The notes under the pieces are model-generated. The model worked only from the letters and a program-made list of their open reading frames with translations, was not told the DNA's origin and did no database searches. A DNA stretch of 64,000 nt from Strigamia acuminata (lineage: Eukaryota > Arthropoda > Chilopoda > Geophilomorpha > Linotaeniidae), in assembly GCA_949358305.1 (NCBI GenBank), contig OX442315.1, forward strand, positions 11,992,427 through 12,056,426, written 5' to 3'. Shown here in pieces: positions 22,906-35,450 of this stretch. A program made the position numbers and the translations under genes. The stretch's first letter is position 1. Each line of letters opens with the position of its first letter.

Positions 22906-24744
22906 GAGAAATATTTTGTACTTTTTTTGTTTATCCCATCGTATTGTTACATTGGTGACGTTGTAAAAGGTTTGATTATCCTTTGGAGTAAGTCGCTGCG
23001 GGTTGGAGAGATGAAAGTAAGTTGATAGGAGAAAAGGAATTACCTTTTTCTCCCGCTTGCAACCACAGCCTACAGCTGATTGCTTGACCCTGCTGTTCTC
23101 TTTTCCTGTGCTTACCTTTCAGGTAATTCTTAGTAGCTATAAATTAGAGAATGCGGGTTACGACTCGGATAAATTTCTTTTCGGGGGGTTGTCGGAAGTT
23201 GGCGCGGAATGGTTTTTTTGTCGTTGTTTTATATGGGAAATGTCAATTTAGATAGTTGCATCAAATAAAACATTGTTGCAAAAAATGAACAAAAGATAGG
23301 AGGGAGTTTTATTGTTGTTAATAGTGTTAAAACTGAATCCTCAATAAACAAATTGGTAATTACGGTTGGTAATTTTTTTTTGTTTTGGGGATATTTGTCT
23401 TATTACTTATTGCTTGCAACAACCAACAGCAGTTACCAGTTCTAACCTGCGTTGTGCCATGTATTGATTATCAATTTCAAAGTCAAGTGTGTTTTATTAA
23501 AGGAACCATAAATTCAAAATCAATTTTCAAGATTTAAGGATAATGATAGTTTAAATTTAAACCTCTAAAACCACACAATTGCAAATTAATGTGCACATAT
23601 TTACCAAGCATGTATAAATAAACATTTTTGCTGGTTTTGCTATTGTTTTAAAATATCAAGAAAGTTAAACTGTTTAGAATTTAATAATAAGGATTTTTAC
23701 ATTTAGGTTGTATTTAACAAATACCATTTTTAGTGTTATTGTATACAATCCGTGTCGGTGCAAAATTTTCTCATAACGCTGACAGTCACAAACATTTAGT
23801 TTTTATTATAAATAAATTGACAGTTGAGATAAAAATATTTTTACAAAACTAAAATTGATGTTCAATATTTAGGCCATTTAAAAAAATCAACAACTATCAC
23901 TTCAATACTGAAGTCTACAACAATGATTTTTTTGGACAAAAGCAAAGAATTATCTGAATGTATACAAAACAAACTATTGACATGTTTCAGCATTTAATTT
24001 TGCAAGTCAGTTTAGCCAACAAGACTGTCACTACAATGTATCTCATTTATCGGAGGGAAAAGCCGGATGTTTTTTTATTTGGTTAGTTTAGTTTAGGGTA
24101 CGTTTGAAGTGAAATAGTTTTATTGACATGTTTCAATTGGCATGACAGTTGGTGCCACTTGTGTGGGTGGATTTATAGTAGAGGGGCACCTTTTGACTTT
24201 GCCTGAATCAGTGTTCCTCTCTTCTTAAGCCTTTTCCCAGAATCAAACTATTGGCGAAAAGATTTAGCTTGGAAAATGTGACATCTCTTGGGAAAGTTGT
24301 TATCTTAGGAAATTCTAGCAAACTTTGATTCCCAACTTGTAATTCTATCTAAATGCAAAATAGCGAAAGAACATGGAATTCCTCATTAATTCACATACCT
24401 AAAGACCACAGATAATTCTCAAGACAGCAAATTAGGAAAATTGCTTCTTGAAGATTAAAAAAAAAACTTAATGGATTTTTTTCTTCTTTTTTTTCTTCTT
24501 GTTGTTGGCAAAATGTTGTTTATGTCAAGTTGGTAAAAATAAGTTTTTTGGTGTTGAAAGCAAGAAGTTCTGTTGTTGATTCCAGTGGTGCACATGACTT
24601 GAAAACAATTTGGCTTGTTTTGTTTTTAAAGGGAAATAAACAGGTGCAGGTGTTGAATTTCTTTTGGCGAAAACAATATTTTGGACTTTGGAATTGTTGG
24701 ATTAGGTGGTTGAATTTAATGCTACGCTTACATTGTTGTTCGAG
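22906..24744. other. non-coding stretch
   Basis: AT-rich sequence with no supported coding exon, RNA gene or bounded mobile element. Confidence 0.4.
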
Positions 24745-25110
24745 ATATTTATTGAATTTGATTTCTATGTTTTAAGACAATTGTTGGATTTGATTTCTCT
24801 GTTTTAAGATAATTGTTGGATTTGATTTCTCTGTTTTAAGATAATTGTTGGATTTGATTTCTCTGTTTTAAGATAATTGTTGGATTTGATTTCTCTGTTT
24901 TAAGATAATTGTTGGATTTGATTTCTCTGTTTTAAGATAATTGTTGGATTTGATTTCTCTGTTTTAAGATAATTGTTGGATTTGATTTTTCTGTTCTATT
25001 ACAGGATTTGATTATTCTGTTTTATTATTGGATTTGATTATTCTGTTTTATTATTGGATTTGATTATTCTGTTTTATTATTGGATTTGATTATTCTGTTC
25101 AATTGATGGA
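24745..25110. repeat. 32-bp then 26-bp tandem repeat
   Basis: About eight units of a 32-bp repeat (AATTGTTGGATTTGATTTCT then CTGTTTTAAGAT) change at about 24990 into 26-bp units (TTATTGGATTTGATTATTCT then GTTTTA). The shared TTGGATTTGATT core shows that one form derived from the other. Confidence 0.88.
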
Positions 25111-25693
25111 TTTGATCATTCTGTTACTATAATTTAAATTTTAGTTCACTATACCATAAGTTAACTTTTATGTGCTTATAAACCTAAGATCATCTAAACC
25201 CAGTGAAGGTGATTGTGTGACATCATTTAAATGTCAATATGTCATAACTTATCAGTGAGTTTTTGCACTACCTGGTGGATACAGCCGAAAACGCTCATTC
25301 TGGTGGTGAGCTTCAAGCTGGACTAGGACGATTTTTATGTCCAAGGCTGTACTACGCTTGTAGCTGATCTCACTCTTGTGCATTGCTTCATGTTGGTCAC
25401 ACTTTCTGTGGCCAACATTTAAATAAGCTGAAGCTTATCAGAGCATGCTTTTATTTTGCACACTCAATTCTCTAAGGTGCGACTTATCTAGCTTCTTGGC
25501 AAGAAAATATGGTGCAAGGAACAGTAAGAAGAACATTATGATAATTAAAGATGAAATTAAGATGTCTGAGTTTCCATATTTATGGTTTTAATCTGATTTG
25601 CAAGCACAACTCTATCAGGTAAGTATAGTTCTTAAAATTTTTTTAAGCTTTAAATTATTTGATTAAATAATCGTTTGCTATATCAGATCATTT

Positions 25694-26988
25694 TGTATTG
25701 TTGGATTGGATTGTTCTATTGTTGGATTGGTTTGTTCTAGTGTTGGATTGGATTGTTCTATTGTTGGATTGGTTTGTTCTATTGTTGGATTGGATTGTTC
25801 TATTGTTGGATTGGATTGTTCTATTGTTGGATTGGATTGTTCTATTGTTGGATTGGATTGTTGCATTGTTGGATTGGATTGTTGAATTCTTGGATTGGAT
25901 TGTTCTATTGTTGGATTGGATTGTTCTATTGTTGGATTGGATTGTTCTATTGTTGGATTGGATTGTTCTATTGTTGGATTGGATTGTTCTATTGTTGGAT
26001 TGGATTGTTGCATTGTTGGATTGGATTGTTGAATTCTTGGATTGGATTGTTCTATTGTTGGATTGGATTGTTCTATTGTTGGATTGGATTGTTCTATTGT
26101 TGGATTGGATTGTTCTATTGTTGGATTGGATTGTTCTATTGTTGGATTGGATTGTTCTATTGTTGGATTGGATTGTTGCATTGTTGGATTGGATTGTTCT
26201 ATTGTTGGATTGGATTGTTGCATTGTTGGATTGGATTGTTGAATTCTTGGATTGGATTGTTCTATTGTTGGATTGGATTGTTCTATTGTTGGATTGGATT
26301 GTTCTATTGTTGGATTGGATTGTTCTATTGTTTGATTGGATTGTTCTATTGTTGGATTGGATTGTTGCATTGTTGGATTGGATTGTTGAATTCTTGGATT
26401 GGATTGTTCTATTGTTGGATTGGATTGTTCTATTGTTGGATTGGATTGTTCTATTGTTGGATTGGATTGTTCTATTGTTGGATTGGATTGTTCTATTGTT
26501 GGATTGGATTGTTCTATTGTTGGATTGGATTGTTCTATTGTTGGATTGGATTGTTCTATTGTTGGATTGGATTGTTCTATTGTTGGATTGGATTGTTCTA
26601 TTGTTGGATTGGATTGTTGCATTGTTGGATTGGATTGTTCTATTGTTGGATTGGATTGTTGCATTGTTGGATTGGATTGTTGAATTCTTGGATTGGATTG
26701 TTCTATTGTTGGATTGGATTGTTCTATTGTTGGATTGGATTGTTCTATTGTTGGATTGGATTGTTCTATTGTTTGATTGGATTGTTCTATTGTTGGATTG
26801 GATTGTTGCATTGTTGGATTGGATTGTTGAATTCTTGGATTGGATTGTTCTATTGTTGGATTGGATTGTTCTATTGTTGGATTGGATTGTTCTATTGTTG
26901 GATTGGATTGTTCTATTGTTGAATCATTTTGTACTATTGGATTGTTGCATTGTTGGATTGGATTGTTGTATTGTTGGATTGGATTGTT
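25694..26988. repeat. 21-bp minisatellite, about 60 units, higher-order structure
   Basis: Tandem units of 21 bp with core GTTGGATTGGATTGTTCT. Because 21 is divisible by 3 and the unit lacks stops in several frames, long artificial ORFs (LDWIVLL or LFYCWIG repeats) appear on both strands; they are not protein genes. Variant units with TTGCATTG and then TTGAATTCTTGG (an EcoRI-type GAATTC) close blocks of 7, 7, 10, 7, 14 and 7 units, and a block with TGTTTGATTGG recurs, so the array grew by duplicating blocks as well as single units. Confidence 0.95.
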
Positions 26989-27929
26989 TTCAATTTAAAA
27001 AAAAAAATACAAAAAATTCTTTCTTTTCTTTAAAAATATTTTTTTAAATAATTAAAAAATTTCAAAATCTCTTTCGATAAAAAATGTCACATATTTTTTT
27101 GTCCTTTTTTATCCATAACCGTATTTCCAAATGATTTGCAAACTTTGAAAAAATTTAATATAAACTTTAACATTCCAAAAAGCCCAACAATAAGAAAGCC
27201 ACAAATTTAAGAATCCAAAAAGAATTGGATTTACGGCAAAAACCTTTCAACGCATCTCCACAGCGGAGAAAAAAATAAAACAACATTTGATTTCCAAGGG
27301 AATTGTGGAAAATTCTCTCCAGTAAATTTTTCATGGAACATCAGCTTGTCTTGAATAAAATATCACTTCACCTCTTTCTTCTGAAACATTGCATCTTTAA
27401 GCAACAACTAACAATCAAAACCATAACAATCTGGATTAATTGCACTTGTTGCGATCAATTGATGTGTTAAATGATGTATTTGTTGTAGTGATTGCTGCAC
27501 GTGTGCTGATGGTGAGCTAATTGTTGTGGTAAGTGCTTGAAGGGCGTTGTTGCAGCTGTCTTTAGGCTAAACTGAATAAATAAAAAAAATGCAAGCATTT
27601 ATGAAGGTCACGGTGACATCTGCTTCCTGTTAGTTGCATCATTTTCTATAAGGGAAGAGCTGACTGCATTTCTAGTTTTTTTGCTCGGTTTTTATATTTT
27701 TATTTTTATTAGTTGCTTATTTTTTCTTTTTGAAATCTCATTACTTATGCAATAGGGGGAAATTATCTTGCCGAGTAAAAATGATGTTGGTGGTATGAAA
27801 AAGAATGCCCAGATGAATATTTCGTAAATGTTGGTAGGTGATTTTAAGGTCGATCTAGCAGCAGATACAGAATTTGACGTATAAACTTGAAAATAGAAAA
27901 TTTAATTTTTCGCCAAATTGACACTTGTG
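26989..27929. other. non-coding stretch
   Basis: Low-complexity AT-rich DNA between two arrays. Nothing further is seen. Confidence 0.4.
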
Positions 27930-28735
27930 CCAATTTTTGCATGCACCGAATTGGCACTTATGTCCAACCAGCTGCACCAAATTGACTTTTGCCGAATTGA
28001 TGCACGCTGAATTGTGCAGAATTCATCTATGCTGAATTGAATTGTGCCGAATTGATGCACGCTGAATTGAATTGTGCCGAATTGATGCACGCTGAATTGA
28101 ATTGTGCCGAACTGTTGCATGCTGAATTGAATTGTGCGGAATTGAATTGTGTCGAATTCGTGCAGCTGAATTGAATTGTGCTGAATTGATGCATGCTGAA
28201 TTGAATTGTGCCGAACTGATGCACACCAAATTAAATTGTGCTGAATTGATGCATGCTGAATTGAATTGTGTCGAATTCATGCAGCTGAATTGAATTGTGC
28301 TGAATTGATCCACGCAAAGTGGGATTGTGTCAAATTGATGTACGCTGAATTGAATTGTGTCGAATTGATGCACACCGAGTTGAATTGTGCTGAATTGATG
28401 CATGCTGAATTGAATTGTGCTGAATTCATGCAGCTGAATTGAATTGTGCTGAATTTATGCACCCTAAGTGGAATTGTGTCAAATTGATGTATGCCGACTT
28501 GATGCAGGCTGAATTGAATTGTGTCGAATTGATGCACACCGAGTTGAATTGTGCTGAATTGATGCATATTGAATTGAATTGTGCCATACAGATGCACGCT
28601 GAATTGAATTGTGTCGAATTGATGCACACCGAGTTGAATTGCGCTGAATTGATGCATGCTGAGTTGAATTGTGCCAAATACATGCACGCTGAATTGAATT
28701 GTGCCGAATTGAATGTGCCGAATTGAATGGTGCTA
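27930..28735. repeat. 30-bp minisatellite
   Basis: About 25 imperfect units built on TGAATTGAATTGTGCCGAAT and TGATGCACGC. Variants replace GCC by GCT or GTC and insert GAATTCATGCAGC. Being 30 bp (10 codons), it opens artificial frames such as ACINSAQFNS on the minus strand and ELNCAELMHA on the plus strand. Confidence 0.92.
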
Positions 28736-28813
28736 GATTGTCATAGATCAGTTTTCACAATAGACTGTGTGATTATTTTTGATGTTGTTTGTTATTTCTG
28801 CATTAGCGTCAAA

Positions 28814-28895
28814 TTATGTCATATGTCACTCAATGCTGATTACACAGTCATATTTGACTGTGTAATCAGCATTGAGTGAAACAATGACAACTAAA
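28814..28895. repeat. long near-perfect hairpin
   Basis: A perfect 24-bp inverted repeat at 28827-28850 and 28855-28878 (starting CACTCAATGCTGATTACA) is separated by only TATT. It extends imperfectly to GTCAT/ATGAC outside. Such a palindrome may be the end-to-end remains of a MITE or a hairpin-RNA source. I cannot tell which. Confidence 0.8.
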
Positions 28896-30965
28896 CCATT
28901 GTGCGATTGCCAGGAAACTATCCTAGCAACCCAACCCAGTTATTCAATAATAAATCAGTCAATCTGCAAGAAAGAATACATCTTCTTTATTGACTCTAAC
29001 AATTACAGGATAATAGACAAATCTAAACTCCAATGGACTACTATCAACCCTAAAGACTCTCACTTTAGAGAGATCACTTCATCGGTGTTGCCAAAACGCA
29101 GCACAGTGAAGCCAACTTTTTTTTGACAACTTTTGATCTTCCAGAAACTTTCAAAGTTCAAAATTTATGATTACGGCCAGCCTAAATCTTGTTAACCCCT
29201 TAATTAGTGTCTAACCTAAAGCTAAGTACACATTTTATAATTTATTATTAATTATTAATTTAAAAATACTGTAATCCATTTATTTTGCACAATCGAACTA
29301 CAATATTTTGTAAAAGTGGTCGCCATTTGTAATTACAACACGTGAACGGTTTGTGTTTCCGCAGACGGAAAGACAGCTAAACATACAGGCGGAATCATTT
29401 CGTTTGCGGCCTGAATATTCAGAGTCTGGAAGTCTTATGTGCACTTAGCTTGAAATAAAAAAAATATTTAATCCCATGACATCTCAACATATGTCTTAGT
29501 GTGCTTGCAGCTTATCAGTTTATTGTGTTTTCAAAGATAATGTTTTCCTTCAAGTTGGCAGGTTCAAACCTTATTCAATTGAAACTGCACTTGATTGACA
29601 AGCTTTCACAACATGCATTACTAGAAATACTCCAAATTGGGTTTCACTGCAGCACCCTTTAACCGAATTTAGTGGGTGGGGAAATTAAGTATATTATAAC
29701 CCTTCACAAACTGCACAACAACTTTAAGCACATTCACAACATCAGCAGTGAGGAGGCAACTTTGTATACAGGAGAATAAAAATTTGATGTCTTTCACCTT
29801 CCACTCCTGAAACTTCATCCATATTTAAAGGCATATTGTTTCACTCTAAAATTTATGTTGTTTTGTAATGAACCCTTGAAGATGGACCTTGAAAATTGAA
29901 AAATTCCTTTCCCTGCTGAGGGTTTCAATAGATGCACATATTATTACATCATCCGTATAAGTCATGCACAAGAATTTCTATTCTAACCATGAATGCACCT
30001 AGAAATATATTATACATTCAATCAGCTTAGAGAATTAAGAAATAAAAATTCAATTTGTTTACAAAAAAAGTGGATGAGCTCTTCTTTCTTGATGACTGTG
30101 GCTTAATGTTCTATTAAATATGATAATGTCGAGCGGAGTTTGAATTTTTTATTTTTTTAAATGTCACAGGAGGGAAGTGGAAAAAGTTAGAATTTAAATT
30201 TTTATTATAAAAATCTGTGATGGAAATTGCAGGGAAAAACAATATAATGAAATCTTAAATCTTGTGCAGTTCAGTTGCTAAGGTGGCAAGTGTTTAGTTA
30301 ATGGATCATGCGACTTAATGAATGGGTTTTTAATCCTGATGCTTGGCTTGGAGATTACAAGTGTGTGATATATTAAGTGTGGGGAAAGCTTAGATCTGAG
30401 CTTAAATGTAAATAAAGTGAATTTAGTGGTGAGGAAATTCTTTTTTTGGGAAAAATTTTAATGTTTTTTTTTTAATAGTGTTGATTAATATGTGTGAAGA
30501 TGGTGGCTGAAATTAAAATGTGGCATAATTTCATAATTGAGGCAATGGGGATGTATTGTTGAACTTGAAGTAATGTCATTTCTGAAGAGTTTTCATCTAA
30601 ACACAATAAAGAATTAACAAAACTTAAGAATCAGAGAATTATATTCTGTTTTTTAAAAGAAAGAAGTTTGAAAAACACTCTTATCCGTCACAAGAGGACA
30701 TTGGTTGTGAAAATGGGACTAGTGGCTAATTTTAGAAGCAAACTTAACTTAATCGGTTAGTCCGGTCTGGGTATACAGTGATTGCATCATAGATACAAAT
30801 GAACAATGGAAAAGAGTTTCAATCTTGGGTTTTTTCTGTTCAAGTTTCCAACACTGTTCCAGCCACTTCAAATACGTTTACAATTAAATTTATTATATTT
30901 TATGTTAATAAATACTGTATGATACACTAGAATTCGGCAACAATTGCCCGACTCCAAGGTTCGGA
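28896..30965. other. non-coding stretch
   Basis: No supported exon, RNA gene or bounded element. AT-rich throughout. Confidence 0.4.
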
Positions 30966-31443
30966 GATTCAAACAATGGGATTCAAACAGTGGGATTCAA
31001 ACAGTGGGATTCAAAAAGTGGGATTCAAAAAGTGGGATTCAAACAGTGGGATTCAAACAGTGGGATTCAAACAGTGGGATCCAAACAGCGGGATTCAAAC
31101 AGTGGGATTCGAACAGTGGGATTCGAACAATGGGATTGATTTGAACGAAGGGATTTAAATAATCGGATTTGAACAATGGGATTTGAACAATGGGATTTGA
31201 ACAATGGGATTTGAACAATGGGATTTGAACAATGGGATTTGAACAATGGGATTTAAACAATTGGATTTGAACAATGGGATTTGAACAAAGGGATTCGAAC
31301 GATGGGATTTTAAAGGTGGGATTTTAACAATGGGATTTTACCAATAAGATTTGAATGATGGGATTTGAACAATAGGATTTGAAAAATTAGATTTGAACAA
31401 TGGGATTTGAAAAATTGGATTTGAACGGTGGGATTTGAATAAT
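30966..31443. repeat. 14-bp minisatellite with two subfamilies
   Basis: The left half is GGATTCAAACAGTG units (about 30966-31130). The right half is GGATTTGAACAATG units (about 31150-31440). About 34 units in total, more diverged at the right end. Confidence 0.92.
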
Positions 31444-31919
31444 TTATCTGGGTATTTGATTTCAATAAATTATGTTTTGAACATCACATTTATTTTTAAA
31501 AAAAAAAGTTTATTTTACCAAAAATAAACTGGGTAGCTTATAAAAAACTTAATTTGTCGAAACTATCGGTATCACAATCGGTCGATATTCAGGAGGAAGG
31601 TGTCGGCTGATATCGAATAATTATTATGATATTGGTCAAACAATAGTCTAAGCAGCCACAACTATTGTTTCAAGTTGATTGTTGATATTTTAGATAGTAA
31701 TTGCCATGTACATATTATTCAACATTTTTAATATATTTATATTCAAGATGATTTACAGTCTAGACAGGACTAACAAGTCAGATACAAAGTGAACACCATT
31801 TTCACTCATTGTGTACGGTCAGGCATTGAGTTTCAAAATGATTAAAATTGGGTTGACTAAGAATTGAAGATGAGCATTTTCCTTCCATCGTTAAAGCTGA
31901 ACCATTGGTTCTGTAACAT

Positions 31920-32075
31920 CCAGAATTTACCGAAATCTTTTTTGGGTCGGACGATTTGGCTTCCATTATAGTTTTAGTCGCCTACAGATGGCGCTAGCAA
32001 CACCGGAAGTTTAAACAAACACACAAACATGCATGTCGAGTTAAATACGTAAAAGCCTTTAAAAAGTAGAAAAGC
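31920..32075. repeat. dispersed repeat, copy 1
   Basis: Shares CAGATGGCGCT, ACCGGAAGT, ACAAACA and GTTAAAT-C/AAAAAGCCTTTAAAAA in the same order with 33640-33806. Probably part of a transposon family whose ends I could not define. Confidence 0.55.
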
Positions 32076-33385
32076 CAATTTAGTGGTCACGTTCAGTTTC
32101 TACGGACCAATTGGCGTATAACACTGAAAACATTCTTTTTCCATGCACTTTCTACTGGCGGATGTGGACGGACGATTTACTCTGAAAGGTGGAGAGGTCG
32201 TAAAATTTTTATTCGAATGTAGTGATTTTATGCTAAAATTTTCATCAGGCTGGTAAGTTTGGATTCCTTGAAGAAACTTCAAAGAACACGGTAATTTCTA
32301 TAAATAATTAGTGCTCGGAAATTAATGTACGAGTTTCTTCGCAGCGCATGTATAAATATACGCTGAATATTTTATTCTTGATGACCGGCAGCGTGTTCAC
32401 ATGTTATATTCTTCACATAAATCGACTTATATTTTAAAGAATATGCATAAAACTGACAAAATCATGCTTGTTTTATAAAAACAGAGTGATAATATTTCTG
32501 AATCATGGAAAGGGGGATTTTATTAAATAAATTAGCAGCGGCTGCTAGTGGCGAGAAAATTAATACGACGCTCTATGCAGAGATTCCTTGCGGTTGCTTC
32601 GTATTCAGGTTTTATAAACACCCATCTTCAACAACGAGTGGGACTACTTGTTCGAGTTGCTCTGGTATTAATTACGGTATGTTGTGATAATGATTTGGCA
32701 CTCGGTGAAGTTCATTGAGGGTAGACGAATTTGATGTATGCTAAGTTCAGTCATTATATGTTAAACAAATGTTTTAACAGCAAGTAATGATTCGGCATCG
32801 GGCGAGGCTTGCTGCAAGATTTACCGAGATTTGGCGAGATTCACCGCGAGTTCGTGCGAGTTAGTAGTTTCCATAAATATGTGTCGCAATCTCTAATACC
32901 ACTTGGATTTCAGCATTATTAAACAGGTATATAATATTACCGTCTTACCCCGAAAATAACAAACTTCTGTGACAATTTGTGACCGGTCGTAATTTTTTTT
33001 AGCCGGTCTCAAATATGGCAGCAATCAGTTCTGCCAACTAATGCAAACAACTGTATATTCTATTTATAAAAATAGATTATTAGTTTATAAATAAAAATTA
33101 AAAATTAAAAACAAACTAGCAATCCTATTCATCCTAACTCCAAATGTAGCCTTACAAATTTTTATTGGCATCCATCTTGTTTCTTTTTCATGGCCATTCA
33201 TCACATCTTTTCTGTTGCACAGAGCTGTAAGTACCACAAAAAGTCTGGTGTGACAGACTGGCACATGTTCTGCTACCAGATGATCCTGATAGGCTTTTCT
33301 GTCAAGTCTATACGCACGGAAAAGTTTGTGGGCATACACTTCTGTTAGCAGATGATCTTATTATGAGTACTAACCTTAATCGAAG
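32076..33385. other. non-coding stretch
   Basis: Small frames (about 60 codons near 32505 and minus-strand 32100-32282) lack recognisable motifs. I specifically looked here for the cysteine-rich N-terminal cap that should precede the first peroxidasin repeat and did not find it. Confidence 0.35.
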
Positions 33386-33850
33386 GAATACGGTATTCGT
33401 TATAACGAACAAGTAATATAAAAAACTACGTTTTGGAAAAAGGCTTTTAAATTGGTTTTTCAAATTGCCGCCAGAGTGCCGTACCAAAAAACTTTCAACA
33501 AAGTACTTTTTCTAAATAATATTTAAAAATAAATATGTGGGCAGATAGGAATTTTTGTTTTAACCAGGTTTAGCCTGGTTTTAGAATTTTTAGAACGTTT
33601 TTTTGTATCGAAAACATCAAAATTCGTACCGGCAAACATTTTGGCATCCATTAAAGGACACGGGTTCCGCCAGATGGCGCTGCGGTTCTAAAAAATTACA
33701 CAAACCGGAAGTACTGGAAGTTGAGAAATTACATTACAGGTCACGTGACCGGATGTTGACACAAACAAACAAACGTTCAAGTCAAGTTAAATAAAAGCCT
33801 TTAAAAATTCGTTATACCGCGTTTCGTTATAACGAGGTTCGAATGTATTT
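33386..33850. mobile_element. possible pogo-like MITE with ATAACGAA ends
   Basis: TATTCGTTATAACGAACAAG near 33391 and TTCGTTATAACGAGGTTCGA near 33823 bracket a segment that includes the second copy of the 31920 repeat. The ends resemble the TATAACGAA-rich termini of the element at 56333-56900. Exact boundaries are unclear. Confidence 0.4.
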
Positions 33851-35120
33851 CCAGAAACACCAAAAACTGCACAAACAGAAACTTTGACTGAATCTATTGA
33901 TTTATTTTTCTCGTCTTCCGACCTTTCGTATTGAGCGAAAGAATTGAAAAGAAAAATGAAATTTTAACCGCATTTTCCTTTCAATTTGCAATTCGCGAGC
34001 AATAGAATCCCAGACGGTAAATTTAAATCCTACTCTTTTGTTTGTAGAACCCTGTATAGACAAACACACAACTGCGAAGTTGTTTCTGCCATTTGTCACC
34101 AGGGGAATGTTTGTGAAACCTATTCATGTGTTCATTGTCAGCTGATATACGGGGGTTGCATCACTGAACACTCACACGTGTGCTGCAAAAGCTTGAGGGA
34201 GAACCACAAACGAATTTATACCAACTTTTGTCTCGTGTCTGCCAAATATGAAAAAAATTATTGGGGAGCCATTTTTTTTCTTCATCTTTCTACTACTTGC
34301 ACTCTTGGGATTTCGCAAGAAAAAAATTCCTGTCACATTTGTTAATGTTTTTGATGCTAAGTTTGAATGACAGGTTTGTTAGGCTTATGTTAAAATTTAA
34401 AAAGAACAAAAATGGTTTCCTGTCAGTTTTTTTTATTTTATTTATTTTTTTTATTTTATTATTTTTTTATTTTATTTATTTTTTTAAATTTTGAAAAATT
34501 TGATTAAACTGTTCAACATGAAGTGGATGATGACAAATTTAAAGAATCGTAGCAATGGAGTACAAATATTTATAATTTGAGAGTAATTAGTACAGTAATT
34601 TATCGATTAAGAGCCGCGGCTATTATTCAAAACTATTCTTAATATTAGCGTAGGTATCGGTATCGACCGATATTCGGTTGCCGATTATCGGTATCGGCGA
34701 TACTGCAAAATATCGATATCGGTCAAAGTCTACGTTAAATACACAAAAAAAAATTATTTTTTAAGATAAACGGAAATCGAAGTTGCGGTCGATTACGGTA
34801 TCTAATTTTTAGCGAAGTGGGTCAACATTGGTGGGTCAAGTTCACATACATAATGTGTGGTGCGAGTTTTTTCTTTAGCAATACAGGAAAGCCAAGGGGT
34901 AGTTGAGTAAAATTTTATTGCTATTTCTTATGCTTTGTTTTGTTTTTTTAATGGATTTACATGAGTTTCTTGGGGGTTTAACATTCTTTGATTTAATGAA
35001 AGAATTTTTGTTCAGCTGTCCTCAGGAGAGAGGTGGGTGGCATAGGGGCTATGGCAGCCCCCTTGAGCAATAGAAAGTTAATATGCTAAGAAATTTAAGA
35101 GACAAAAACGATTAATTTTC
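33851..35120. other. non-coding stretch
   Basis: A 119-codon Cys-rich frame (33986-34345) has no recognisable cysteine pattern of a known domain and is not called. Imperfect repeats of ATCGGTATCGRYCGATATTC occur near 31565-31610 and 34650-34720, another dispersed sequence. Confidence 0.35.
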
Positions 35121-35123
35121 ACA

Positions 35124-35450
35124 AAAAAAGACATTTTTAGACATAAAACAGCATTTTTAGACATAAAAAAACATTTTTAGACATAAAAAAGCATTTTTAG
35201 ACAAAAAAGCATTTTTAGACACATAAAAAAGCATTTTTAGACACCAAAAAGCATTTTTAGACACAAAAAAGCAGTTTTAGAAACCTAAATGCATTTTTGA
35301 TTTCTAGACAAAAAAAATATTTTAGGCCAAAAAATTGGTCAATAGGTCATTTTCTGACCATTTAATGGACTTCCCACTCAAAGTCAAAAGCAAAATATCA
35401 TCAAAAAAGGCCTAAAATGAAATAACATCTTTAAGTGAAGGCTTTTTCAT
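35124..35450. repeat. 20-bp tandem repeat plus shared flank, copy 1
   Basis: Seven or more units of ACATAAAAAAGCATTTTTAG are followed by a flank with GGTCATTTTCTGACCATTTAATGG, then ATGAAATAACATCTTTAAGT (quoted in parts). The array at 36604 has the same kind of unit and the same downstream flank, so both are copies of one dispersed element carrying a built-in tandem array. Confidence 0.75.

Noticed and set aside
25678-27047. Very long open frames (377-449 codons) on both strands
   Set aside because: They are products of the 21-bp repeat, whose unit is a whole number of codons without stops; no non-repeat sequence or start context supports a protein.
27902-28726. Several 65-136-codon frames rich in Asn/Ser/Gln/Phe or Leu/Cys/Glu
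   Set aside because: By-products of the 30-bp minisatellite.
33986-34345. Cys-rich 119-codon frame as a possible peroxidasin N-terminal cap
   Set aside because: The cysteine spacing does not match the LRRNT pattern and no splice layout joins it in phase to the first LRR exon.
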